DNA of 64,000 nucleotides from positions 9,438,501 through 9,502,500 of the forward strand of contig NZ_CP012673.1 in the NCBI RefSeq assembly GCF_002950945.1, read 5' to 3'. The position numbers and the translations under genes are program-made. Each line of letters begins with the position of its first letter. Position 1 is the stretch's first letter. Source of the DNA: Sorangium cellulosum (GTDB lineage: Bacteria; Myxococcota_A; Polyangia; Polyangiales; Polyangiaceae). Below are positions 34,204-43,073 of this stretch, piece by piece. The notes under the pieces are model-generated. The model was not told where the DNA came from, searched no databases, and was given only the letters and a program-made list of their open reading frames with translations.

Positions 34204-34860
34204 ATGGTCGACATTCTTCCGATGAATCAGGTGGTCGAGATCGTGGGGAACGACGCGAATCTCACCTCGCTCGGTCACGCGTTTGCCACCGTGAACGAGA
34301 ACAAGCAGCAAGTGCAGCACTGGCTGCTCGGCCCCGGCTACAAGGACACCGCGCCGCCGAACGGGACCGTCTACCTCACGCAGCCCCGGAGCTCGAAGTG
34401 GGCCAAGGTCCGCGACGTGCGGTCGTTCGTGGAGGCGGTGCAGAAGACGTGGGTGAAAGGCAGCCAGTACGTGGAGGCCAATTGCTTCCGGAAAGAGGGC
34501 CTGACGGTCCTGCCGAACCTCAAGGAGCTGGACAGGATGGCGCCCGCGTTCCCCAAGCAGGAGCAGGCGGTCCCCTTCCAGTTCGACACCGGCACCGGCA
34601 GGATCTTCGACAAGCAGCGGACGCTCGGCTACGTCCTCGCGACGTGGCTCGATGACATCCACCTTCGCGAGTACTGGGTCCTGTTCGACGGCTACACGCC
34701 GCCCGCCGGCGACGTCGAGATCGGCCTCGGCCCCCGCGATCTGCAGACCGCCGCCGTCTCCGCCTCCTTCGCGGCCGGGGCGGCGCCGTCGGAGCGCCCG
34801 TTCTCCCTGGTGATCACGAGCTGCACCTACAACGATTTCCCGCCCAGCGCGCTCGGGTGA
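34204..34860 (+). CDS. hypothetical soluble protein
   Basis: 218 residues from an ATG with GGAGAG eight bases upstream. Mixed alpha/beta composition without signal peptide or transmembrane segment. 'LLGPGYKDTAPPNGTVYLTQP' and 'REYWVLFDGYTPPAGDVEIGLGP' are the most distinctive stretches. One Cys lies at about residue 93 and another near the end. I recognise no family. It follows the caspase-like peptidase gene on the same strand after 248 bases, so a partner or substrate of that protease is conceivable but unsupported. Confidence 0.75.
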   Translation: MVDILPMNQVVEIVGNDANLTSLGHAFATVNENKQQVQHWLLGPGYKDTAPPNGTVYLTQPRSSKWAKVRDVRSFVEAVQKTWVKGSQYVEANCFRKEGLTVLPNLKELDRMAPAFPKQEQAVPFQFDTGTGRIFDKQRTLGYVLATWLDDIHLREYWVLFDGYTPPAGDVEIGLGPRDLQTAAVSASFAAGAAPSERPFSLVITSCTYNDFPPSALG

Positions 34861-34906
34861 CCCCGGGGCGCGAGAGGCGCCGTGATCGCCGCGGTCCGCC
34901 GCGGGG

Positions 34907-37678
34907 TCACGGCGTCGCGCCGAGACCAAGGGCCTCGAGGGACTCGTCGACCGAGAGGATATCCATCCGAATCCCCCAGAATCGCCGATCTATCCCTCGG
35001 AGGCTCGCGGCGATTCCCTCGGGCCCTCTCGGGCGCGCGCCGCGCGGGGCGAGCAGCCCGAGCGCCTGGATGCCGACCCCGACCCCCGTGCACGCCGGGG
35101 CCCGCTCCGACAGGGCCTCTACCTCGCCTTCCTGCGCGGGCGCGCCGCACCGGAGCGCCAGGCACCTCAGCAAGAGGACCCCTTCCGGGTACATGCCCGC
35201 CCCGGCCCAGAGGCGGCCCCCGCGGGTCGCGAGGTCGATCGCGGCCTCTAGCTGTCCGGCACGGAAGGCGGCGGCGGCCTCGGTCATGTTGACCAGCGCC
35301 TCCAGGTCGGCGAGCCCGAGCCGCGCGACGGCCTCGACGAGCTCGATGTCCGCCCCTCGGGTCGCCCCCATGCGGTAGGCGGCGGCGCGGAGGACCCGCT
35401 CGGCGGACGCCGAGAAGAACGGATGCCGGCAGGGCCGGGCCAGGGCGAGCGCCTCGACCGCCTGCGCGCTGGCCTCCGCGTGACGGAACGCCTCCAGCAG
35501 GGCCGACGCGGCGTTGACGCGCGCGGCGATGCGATCCACAAGCCACGGCTCCCCCTCCGCCGCCTCGGCGTGCAGCGCCGCGGCCTCCTCGAAGCGGCCC
35601 TGCCGGTAGCGGACGCGGCCCGTCCACACCGCGAGCCGCGCGCGCGTCGCCGGGTCGTCCGCGGCCTCTGCCCACGCGGCGACGCTCGCGAGCACCGCCT
35701 CCTCGGCCTCGAGCGGGCCGCTGCGCGCGGCGATCATCCGGATGCCGTGCCGGCGCCGCTCCAGGCTGGGATCCGGGAGGCTCGGCAGCCCCTCGGCGAT
35801 CCGGAGCGCGCGCTGCGGGTCGGTGCCCAGCGCGTGCCGCGCGCGCCCGAGCTCGATCAGCGGATCGAGCTGCTCGCGCGGCGCCTTCGAGCGGCAGAGC
35901 TCGTAGAGCACGCGATCGAGCGACACCGGCGTCCACTGGGAGAGCGCGATGTCGAGCCACACCGACAGCACCCCGAGCTCGCCGGCCGCCCGCGCCGGCC
36001 CGTCGCACCGGCGCAGCGCGTGCAGCCCCTCCTCGAGCGCCGCCACGGCCCAGCCGAGCCGCCCGTCCTGCGCCCGCTGCTTCGCCAGCGCCACGGCCTC
36101 CTCCGCCACGCGCCTCGGCTCGGCGCCCCCGGCGAGCAGGTGGATCAGGCGCCGCTCGGAGCCCGGCGGCAGCGCCGCCGCGATCACCCGGTGCGCCGCC
36201 TGCTTCCGCGCCGCAGGCCAGGTGTCTTCGACCCGCGCGCGCGCGAGCGCCTCGAAGCGCCCGCCCTCCGCCCTCCGCACGGCCTTGCAGGCCACGAGCT
36301 CTTCGACCCCCGCCGCGATCTCGCTCTCCGGCCGCTCCATCATCCGCGCGAGCACCCCGAGGTCGGCGTTCGGCGACGCGACGCCGATCCAGCCGAGGAT
36401 CTCGCTCAGCTCGGGCGGCAGCGGCGCCGGGTCCTCGGCCGGGGGCGGCGGCGTCACCACGAGCAGGCCCGCCTCGAGCCGGTCGATCGCGTCGCGGCTC
36501 ATCACGAGCAGATCCTGATCCCACCGCGCGAGGCCGGCGCGCACCCAGGCCATCACCTCGTCGGCGACGCGCGCGGGCTCCCCCTCCGTCCGCGCCCAGA
36601 GCGCCCGCGCCGCGTCCTCGCGGAGGTGGAACAGCCGGTCCGGGCCGGCGAACAGCGCCCGCAGCGCCGCCTCGTCGAGCGGCTGCCCCGGCGCCTGCGC
36701 GCGCTCGTCGAGCCAGCGCAGCGCCGGCGCGAGGGGCAGCGGCTCGCCGCGCAGCAGGCCGATCACCGCGGCCGCGGAGCGCGGCCGGTCCTCCGGGTCC
36801 CTCGCCAGCAGCCTGTCGACCACCCGGGCCACGGCGGCCGGCGCCGCGGGCGCCACGCTCCGGAGCAGCGCCGGCGGCACGAGGAGCCGCGCCCGCAGGA
36901 TGCCCGCGACGTGGGGCTCGTTGTGCGGGAAGACCCCGGAGAGCGCCTCGTAGAGCATCACGCCGATCGTGTAGAGGTCGGTCCGCGCCGTCACCGGGTC
37001 GCCGTTGAGCTGCTCGGGCGCGAGGTAGAGCGGCGTGCCGACGATCTCGTCGTCGCCGGTGATGGAGGAGGGGTCGACGAGCGACTCGAAATACGAGATG
37101 CCGAAGTCGAGGATCGTCGGCCGGCCCTCGCCGCTCACCAGCACGTTCGCGGGCTTGAGATCGCGGTGGATCACGCCGGCCGCGTGCATCCGCGACAGGG
37201 TCTCGAGCAGGGCGATCGTCACGTCGGCCAGCTCGGGCCAGGAGCGCGGCGCCGCGCCCTCCGCGCGGTCCACGCGGTCCACGCACGTTCCCGGGAACGG
37301 CGCGCCCTCGACCCGCTCCATGACGAGGAAGGCGCGATCCTCGTACACGCCTTCGTCCAGCAGCCGGACGACGCCCGGCAGGCGCAGCAGCCGGAGCGCG
37401 GCGATCTCGCGCCGGACACGCGCGGCGTCCGCCCCGAACCCGGCGCCCAGCAGCTTGATCGCGACGACCTCGCGCGCGAGCTCGTCGTCGGCCTCCCAGA
37501 CGTCGCCTTGCCCCCCGCGGCCGATGCGGCACCGGAGGCGGTAACGGTCCGCGACCCGCTCGCCCGGATGTGGGCCGCGGCGCAGCGGCGCCGTGCTGGG
37601 GGCGAGCTCGTCGCCGGCGGCGGGTGTGGTGTGCAGCGCGGCCTCGCCGTCGCCCCTCCCACCATTCCCCGGCGTCAT
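34907..37678 (-). CDS. Ser/Thr protein kinase with helical (TPR-like) C-terminal region
   Basis: 923 residues. The kinase domain (about 45-305) is complete: 'IGRGGQGDVWEA', 'VVAIKLLG', 'HRDLKPANVLV', 'DFGISYF', 'GTPLYLAPEQL' and 'DLYTIGVMLYEALSG'. After a region of about 230 residues that resembles a degenerate winged-helix/AAA-lid arrangement ('SEILGWIGVASPNADLGVLARMM'), residues 560-880 are a series of paired helices typical of TPR or SARP-like repeats ('AVWTGRVRYRQGRFEEAAALHAEAAE'). There is no transmembrane segment, so it is a cytoplasmic kinase. The next gene on the same strand upstream is a sigma-54 activator, about 110 bases away. Confidence 0.92.
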   Translation of the reverse strand: MTPGNGGRGDGEAALHTTPAAGDELAPSTAPLRRGPHPGERVADRYRLRCRIGRGGQGDVWEADDELAREVVAIKLLGAGFGADAARVRREIAALRLLRLPGVVRLLDEGVYEDRAFLVMERVEGAPFPGTCVDRVDRAEGAAPRSWPELADVTIALLETLSRMHAAGVIHRDLKPANVLVSGEGRPTILDFGISYFESLVDPSSITGDDEIVGTPLYLAPEQLNGDPVTARTDLYTIGVMLYEALSGVFPHNEPHVAGILRARLLVPPALLRSVAPAAPAAVARVVDRLLARDPEDRPRSAAAVIGLLRGEPLPLAPALRWLDERAQAPGQPLDEAALRALFAGPDRLFHLREDAARALWARTEGEPARVADEVMAWVRAGLARWDQDLLVMSRDAIDRLEAGLLVVTPPPPAEDPAPLPPELSEILGWIGVASPNADLGVLARMMERPESEIAAGVEELVACKAVRRAEGGRFEALARARVEDTWPAARKQAAHRVIAAALPPGSERRLIHLLAGGAEPRRVAEEAVALAKQRAQDGRLGWAVAALEEGLHALRRCDGPARAAGELGVLSVWLDIALSQWTPVSLDRVLYELCRSKAPREQLDPLIELGRARHALGTDPQRALRIAEGLPSLPDPSLERRRHGIRMIAARSGPLEAEEAVLASVAAWAEAADDPATRARLAVWTGRVRYRQGRFEEAAALHAEAAEGEPWLVDRIAARVNAASALLEAFRHAEASAQAVEALALARPCRHPFFSASAERVLRAAAYRMGATRGADIELVEAVARLGLADLEALVNMTEAAAAFRAGQLEAAIDLATRGGRLWAGAGMYPEGVLLLRCLALRCGAPAQEGEVEALSERAPACTGVGVGIQALGLLAPRGARPRGPEGIAASLRGIDRRFWGIRMDILSVDESLEALGLGATP

Positions 37679-37790
37679 CCAGTCTTCTATAGCGGGCGAC
37701 TATTCCGTTCGACAGCCGGGTTTTTCCGCATCGCGCGCGGTCCGCGCGGCGCGACGCCCGTCTCCTCGGGCGCCGGCCCCGGGCCCTTCG

Positions 37791-39680
37791 TTAGCGATCC
37801 TCGCCGTCGCCCAGGGCGCCGAAGGGGCGCCCCTTCTCGTCCGCGAGCCCGAGCGCGTTGCAGAGCGCCTCGACCTTGTCCATCTCGCGCTTCAGCGACT
37901 TGTGGTGGTTGCGGCTCTGGACGATCGCCTCCTTGCCCAGGAGGCGGAAGGCCTCCTCCCTGCTCCCGAGCTGGTGCGCCGCGGTGCCGAGCACGAACCC
38001 GCGCAGCGCGTCCACGAGGTCCAGGTCCAGCGAGCCGCCGCTGGCCCGCCGCCGCTGCGCTTCCGCCACGAACGCCGCGGCGGTGAGCTGGAACAGGTCG
38101 AGCAGCGACTTCGGCCCGCCGCCGGCCTCGTAGCCGAGCGCGCGCTCGATGTGGCGCGCCTCGAGCGTGAGCACCTCCGGGGCCGCGCTCCGGTCCATCT
38201 GCGCGAACGCGTAGGCGCGGCGGACGATGTTGTCGAGCTGGCGCAGGTTGCCCGGCCAGGGCTGGGCCAGGAGGACGTGCTCGGCGTCGAGCGAGAGGCG
38301 CGCCTCTCCCGGCTTGCCGCCCGCGCGGTGCCGCCGGTCGAGCATGTACTCGGCCCAGCGCCCGATCTCGTCCCGCCGCTCGGCGAGCGGCGGCACCTTC
38401 ACCGGGAGCACGTTGATCCGGTAGTAGAGGTCCTCGCGGAACCGTCCGGATCGGACCTCGGCGTAGAGGTCGGCGTTGGTGCCGATCACGAACCGCACCT
38501 CGGCGGTCCGGTCCCCGGCGCCCTCGCCGAGGGGGCGGTAGCGACGCTCCTCGAGCATCCGGAGCATGCCGGCCTGCGCCTTGAGAGAGAGCTTGTCGAT
38601 CTCGTCGATGAACAACGTCCCGCCCTCGGCGCGCCCGATGCAGCCCACGGTGTCCTTGAGCGCGCCGGTGAAGGCGCCCTTCTTCCAGCCGAAGAGCTCC
38701 GCCATCTGGAGGTCCTCGGGCACCGTGGAGAGGTCGAGCGTCTCGAAGCTCTGGCCGCGCTTCGACGACTGCTCGTGGCACCAGCGGGCCAGCCGCGACT
38801 TGCCGGCGCCGGTGGGGCCGCTCAGGAGGACGGTCTCTTCCTGCTGGGCGAAGACCCGGAGCATCTCGATCACGCCGGCCATCGACGCGCCGATGACCGG
38901 GAGGTGCTCGTCGGGCGCGGCGGCCTCGACGGGGCGGAGCGGCAGCGTGCAGAGGTAGGGGGCCGCGACCGCGGCGAGCACCTGCGCGGCGTCGCGGCAC
39001 GCGGCGAAGAGCGGGCCCCTGCCCATGGCGGCCCGGCAGAGCGCCTCGATCGAGATCATCCCGTCGATGGCGCCGCGGGGCGCGCGCAGGGGCAGGGCGA
39101 GCACGTGCGTCGCGTCGCGCTGGAGCAGCCGCGCCCGGCTCTCCTTGCTGTCGAAGTTCGGGGCGCCCTCCCCGTGGGCGAGCGCGACCTCGCCCGTGAG
39201 GCCGACGTCGACCGTGCCGAGCGTCACGTCGATCTCGACCGGCGCCTCGTGCTCCGAGATCCAGCGCCACGCGGTCGCGGACGGCATCGACGTGGGGCTC
39301 GCCTTGGACACGTCCGGCCTGCTCTCGACGACCACGAGGCGCCGGTAGCCGTCCCCCGGCCGGAGGTGGACCATGCCGCGCAGGACCCGGCCGCGCTTCG
39401 CGAAAGGCGAGCTGGCAAACGCTTCGTCCGCGAGCTCGAGCAGCGCCTCCAGCGCGACCGTGGCGGCGTCCTCGAAGGTCGGCGCGCGAGACAGAGCGGA
39501 GATGAGGGTCGCGAGCTTGTGTTCCAGGCACCCCTCGTTACCACGGAAGCGCTCGCGGCGGTCAGGTCGTCGCGCGGCCACACGGCCGGACAAAGGCCGG
39601 CCAGCTCGACCACCCCCTTCGTCACCCGTCACCGCAACCGCAGGTGCAACCGCAACCGCAACCGTCACCGTCACTGTCAT
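37791..39680 (-). CDS. sigma-54 dependent transcriptional activator with GAF-type N-domain
   Basis: 629 residues from ATG 39680; the start is uncertain because the first 25 residues are low-complexity (Val/Thr/Ala) and an in-frame TTG lies further upstream. Residues about 55-230 look like a GAF sensor. The AAA+ domain has Walker A 'GPTGAGKSRLARW', the sigma-54 contact loop 'KKGAFTGALKD', Walker B 'GGTLFIDEIDKL', 'RFREDLYYRINVLPV' and 'PWPGNLRQLDNIVRRAYA'. The C-terminus has a helical region with 'EEAFRLLGKEAIVQSRNHHKSL', probably DNA-binding but unlike a classic Fis helix. It drives RpoN promoters in response to an unknown signal and is divergent from the CHAT gene. Confidence 0.92.
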   Translation of the reverse strand: MTVTVTVAVAVAPAVAVTGDEGGGRAGRPLSGRVAARRPDRRERFRGNEGCLEHKLATLISALSRAPTFEDAATVALEALLELADEAFASSPFAKRGRVLRGMVHLRPGDGYRRLVVVESRPDVSKASPTSMPSATAWRWISEHEAPVEIDVTLGTVDVGLTGEVALAHGEGAPNFDSKESRARLLQRDATHVLALPLRAPRGAIDGMISIEALCRAAMGRGPLFAACRDAAQVLAAVAAPYLCTLPLRPVEAAAPDEHLPVIGASMAGVIEMLRVFAQQEETVLLSGPTGAGKSRLARWCHEQSSKRGQSFETLDLSTVPEDLQMAELFGWKKGAFTGALKDTVGCIGRAEGGTLFIDEIDKLSLKAQAGMLRMLEERRYRPLGEGAGDRTAEVRFVIGTNADLYAEVRSGRFREDLYYRINVLPVKVPPLAERRDEIGRWAEYMLDRRHRAGGKPGEARLSLDAEHVLLAQPWPGNLRQLDNIVRRAYAFAQMDRSAAPEVLTLEARHIERALGYEAGGGPKSLLDLFQLTAAAFVAEAQRRRASGGSLDLDLVDALRGFVLGTAAHQLGSREEAFRLLGKEAIVQSRNHHKSLKREMDKVEALCNALGLADEKGRPFGALGDGEDR

Positions 39681-39700
39681 CGTCACCGCACTGACGGTCG
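39620..39700. repeat. low-complexity ACCGCA/ACCGTC hexamer run
   Basis: About 80 bases of near-perfect CACCGCAAC/CACCGTC repeats at the 5' end of the activator gene. They encode a Val/Thr/Ala run on the minus strand if translated. The run is a likely slippage site and makes the translation start uncertain. Confidence 0.7.
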
Positions 39701-39808
39701 GCGCGTCCTCCTGGACGAGAGGACGTCCACCGGAGACGCAGCGACGGAGTCTTTTCCTGAAATTCCGCGCGCTTCGTCCCGTCCTTAACGTTGGAATGAT
39801 GCTTGCCA

Positions 39809-42800
39809 ATGTCCGTCGGCATGAGGCGAGGTGGGAGAATCAGCAGGCCCGAACCCGATCCGACCCGGTTCGAGGCAGGCAGCTCGGGGGCGGAGCGCGC
39901 GCGCGAGGACGGCCGAGGCAACCCGCGCTTGCTCAGGAGGGGCGCGGGCATCGAGGCGACGTCGCTCGATCTGACGCTGGATCTCGCGCGCGCCGAGGAC
40001 ACCGACGCGCCGTTCGCGTTCCGCTTCACCAGCCAGTCGTACGTCATGCGCAGGGAGGACGGCGTCTTCGAGTGCGCGACGTTTCCGTGGGACGACGAGG
40101 TGCTCCGTGATCTCGAGGCCCTGCAACGCCCGCGCCCGGAGCCGCTCGCGCGGCAGCGCTTCGGGGAGCGGCTCCGCGGCTTCCTCGCGGAGGCCGGCCG
40201 GGGCGCGCGCGAGGAGGAGATCGCCGCGGCGCTCCGCGACGGCCGCCGCGTCCACCTGACCGTCCGCTCGTCGGCCGCGGAGCTCTACGCGCTGCCCTGG
40301 GAGCTGCTCACGCTCCGCGCGAGCGGCCAGCACCTCGGCGAGCTGCCCGGCTGCCTGATCCGGTACGAGTGGCCCGGCACCGAGACCGCGGGCCCCGAGC
40401 CCGGCCAGCAGGCCGAGGGCGGGCGCATCCTCTTCGCCTGGTCCGCGGCCGGCGGCGCCGTGCCCGCGGAGGCGCACCTCGGCGCGCTGCGCCGCGCCTC
40501 GGCCGAGGGATACCACCCCTTCGACGTGGACAGGGACGTCCTGCCCCACGTCTCGCCGGCGGCCCTCTACAAGGCCCTCAACGGCGGCGGCCCGCCCGTC
40601 TCCGTGCTCCACATCCTCTGCCACGGCGGCGCGCTCGCCCCGAGCGCCGAGGCGTTCGGGCTCGTGTGGGACGCCTCCGAGCCGGGCGGGGAGCCCGTGA
40701 TGGTCGACGCGGGCGCCCTCCGCAGGATGCTCGAGCCCCACCTCGGCACGCTGCGCCTGGTCGTGCTCTGCAGCTGCTACGGCGGCGGTGCGGGCGCGCC
40801 TGGCAACGCGCTCGGCAGCGTGGCGCAGGCGCTCCACCGCGCCGGCATCCCGGCGGTCGTGGCCTCGCGTTACCCGCTCACCGCGCACGGCTCGGTCGCG
40901 CTGGCGGAGGTGCTGTACCGGGAGCTGCTCGTGAGCTCGGCGTCGGTCGAGGACGCGTTCCTCGCGGCGCGCGAGCGGCTCGGCCGCGAGGCGGCGAGCG
41001 ACGACTGGGCCTCGCTGCAGCTCTACGCCCGCGAGGCGGACGGCCCGGATCACCGGCCGATCGTGGTGCGGCCGTACCGCGGCCTGCGCCCGTTCGAGGC
41101 CGAGCACCGCCGGTTCTTCCTCGCGCGCGGGCGGGAGACGGAGGAGCTCGTGAAGGCGATCGGCGCGGGCGGCCGCCTGGTCACGGTGGTGGCCCCGTCG
41201 GGCGCGGGCAAGTCGTCGCTGGTGAGGGCGGGCCTCATCCCCGCGGTGCTCGAGGGGGCCCTCGGGCCGCGCCCGTTCCAGGTGCGGATCCTCCACCCCG
41301 GCGTGAGCCCGCTCCGCGCGCTGGCCGCCATGGCCGACTCGCTCGGCGCCCCCGAGGAGGAGCGCGCGCCCCGCTCGCTGCAGCCGTCGCTGGCCGGCCC
41401 GCCGGGCGAGGTCTGGGGCGCCGTCTCGCAGCGCCCCGCGGCGCTCGCGGGCGTCCTGGAGCAGCGGCTCTCGGCGCTCCCCGGCGATCCGCGGCTGCTG
41501 CTCGTGGTGGACGAGCTCGAGGAGCTGTTCACGAGGGCGGAGGATCGGGCCGAGGTCGACGCGTTCGTGACGGCGCTGGTGCAAGCGGCCTCGGCGCCGG
41601 GCGATCGGGTGCGGGTGGTATTCACGCTCCGGTCGAATTTCCTGGCGCGTTACCTGGAGCTCCACCCCGAGCTGGCGAGGGCCCCGCTGGTGCCGATCCC
41701 GCCGATGAGCGACGAGCAGCTCATGGAGGTGAGCGTCGGCCCGGCGGAGCGCGTGGGGCTCCGGTTCGAGGAGGGTCTGGCCGAGGCGCTGCTCGCGTCG
41801 CTCCACGAGGGCCCGGCGGCCGCGGCGCACGGCGCCGGGGGGAAGCTGCCGCTCCTGGAGTTCGCGCTGGAGGCGCTCTGGGAGCGGCGCGCGGGGGGCT
41901 TCATCACCTGGGAGGCGTGGGAGGAGATCGGCGGCCTGAACGGGGCGATCGCCAAGCGCGCCGACGAGGTGCTGGCCGGCTGCGCGGGCGAGGAGCAGCG
42001 CCAGCTCGCGCGGGACCTCTTGACGCGCCTGGTGCACCTCGGGCGGGACACGGAGGACACGCGGCGTTACGCGTCGCGGGAGGAGATCGAGTCGCTCGCG
42101 CCGGGCAGGGCGGCGGGCGCGGAGCTGGAGCGGTGGATCCGCGCCCGCCTGCTGACCGCGAGCGAGGACGAGGTGGTGATGGCGCACGAGGCGGTGATCC
42201 ACGGCTGGGGGACGCTGCAGGGCTGGCTCGACGAGGACCGCGAGGCGCTGCTCACGCGGCAGGATCTCGGGCAGGCGGCCCGGCGCTGGGAGGACTCGGG
42301 GCGGAGCCCGGAGGAGCTGTGGCGCGGGAGCCGGCTCAGGAAGATGCTGGAGCTGCGGCAGGCGGGCCGGATGCGGCTGTCGACGGCCGAGGCGGCGTTC
42401 CTGGAGGCGGCGCAGGCCGCGGCGGTAAAGACGCAGAGGAAGCGGCCGTGGTGGCGCTCGCTGCGGCTCGGCGACGCGACGGCGATCGTGGCGCTGGGCG
42501 CGGTGGCGATCGCGGCGCTGGGCGCGGTGACGATCGTGGCGCTGCGCGCGGCGAGGCTCGCCTTCGAAGCCCTGCTCACGAAGCCGATCCACCAGGCCGA
42601 CCCGCAGACGGTCCTGTCGTCGCCCTCGCCGGGGCCCGGCAGCGAGGCGGCTCTCGTGGCGCTGGGCGCGGTGACGTTCGCCCTCGGCGCCCTGGTCGCG
42701 AGGGCGATCCGCCAGGTCGACCCGCAGGCCATCCCGATCACGCCCGCGTCTGCCCCGTCGGCGATGGCGCGCGTCGTGGTGCTGCCGCCGAACACGCGCG

Positions 42801-42982
42801 GCGTCATCCGCCAGGGACCCAGCGCGCACGAGGAGGGGGTGAGCGGTGTCCCCGCCGGCGCGGAGGTGACCGTGCTCGAAGAATTCAATCCGGACAGCAA
42901 AAATCCAGCGAACTGCTGGTACCGCGTGCAGTACAGGGGCGAGGAGCTCTGGATGCGCCGGAACATCGTCTCGCTGAATTGA
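39809..42982 (+). CDS. CHAT peptidase - nSTAND NTPase - membrane - SH3-like protein
   Basis: 1057 residues. Residues about 40-395 form a CHAT (caspase-HetF) domain with catalytic His in 'LHILCHGGALAP' and Cys in 'LVVLCSCYGGGAG'. Then comes an nSTAND-type NTPase beginning 'PYRGLRPFEAEHRRFFLARG' with Walker A 'APSGAGKSSLVRAGLI' and 'LLLVVDELEELFT' as Walker B, followed by the winged-helix region ('ARLLTASEDEVVMAHEAVIHGW'). Two hydrophobic stretches near 855 and 910 precede a C-terminal bacterial SH3-like domain (about 985-1057, 'AEVTVLEEFNP..WYRVQYRGEELWM'). Such proteins are predicted threat sensors that switch on a protease. ATG 39809 is preferred; TTG 39803 and ATG 39821 are alternatives. 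Confidence 0.9.
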   Translation: MSVGMRRGGRISRPEPDPTRFEAGSSGAERAREDGRGNPRLLRRGAGIEATSLDLTLDLARAEDTDAPFAFRFTSQSYVMRREDGVFECATFPWDDEVLRDLEALQRPRPEPLARQRFGERLRGFLAEAGRGAREEEIAAALRDGRRVHLTVRSSAAELYALPWELLTLRASGQHLGELPGCLIRYEWPGTETAGPEPGQQAEGGRILFAWSAAGGAVPAEAHLGALRRASAEGYHPFDVDRDVLPHVSPAALYKALNGGGPPVSVLHILCHGGALAPSAEAFGLVWDASEPGGEPVMVDAGALRRMLEPHLGTLRLVVLCSCYGGGAGAPGNALGSVAQALHRAGIPAVVASRYPLTAHGSVALAEVLYRELLVSSASVEDAFLAARERLGREAASDDWASLQLYAREADGPDHRPIVVRPYRGLRPFEAEHRRFFLARGRETEELVKAIGAGGRLVTVVAPSGAGKSSLVRAGLIPAVLEGALGPRPFQVRILHPGVSPLRALAAMADSLGAPEEERAPRSLQPSLAGPPGEVWGAVSQRPAALAGVLEQRLSALPGDPRLLLVVDELEELFTRAEDRAEVDAFVTALVQAASAPGDRVRVVFTLRSNFLARYLELHPELARAPLVPIPPMSDEQLMEVSVGPAERVGLRFEEGLAEALLASLHEGPAAAAHGAGGKLPLLEFALEALWERRAGGFITWEAWEEIGGLNGAIAKRADEVLAGCAGEEQRQLARDLLTRLVHLGRDTEDTRRYASREEIESLAPGRAAGAELERWIRARLLTASEDEVVMAHEAVIHGWGTLQGWLDEDREALLTRQDLGQAARRWEDSGRSPEELWRGSRLRKMLELRQAGRMRLSTAEAAFLEAAQAAAVKTQRKRPWWRSLRLGDATAIVALGAVAIAALGAVTIVALRAARLAFEALLTKPIHQADPQTVLSSPSPGPGSEAALVALGAVTFALGALVARAIRQVDPQAIPITPASAPSAMARVVVLPPNTRGVIRQGPSAHEEGVSGVPAGAEVTVLEEFNPDSKNPANCWYRVQYRGEELWMRRNIVSLN

Positions 42983-43073
42983 GCTACGCCGCGCGGCACA
43001 CGTGCGAGCACACGCTCCGCGGCACGTGCCTCCAGCCGCATGTGCTCGATGGCGCGTGGCACGTGCGCGCCGG

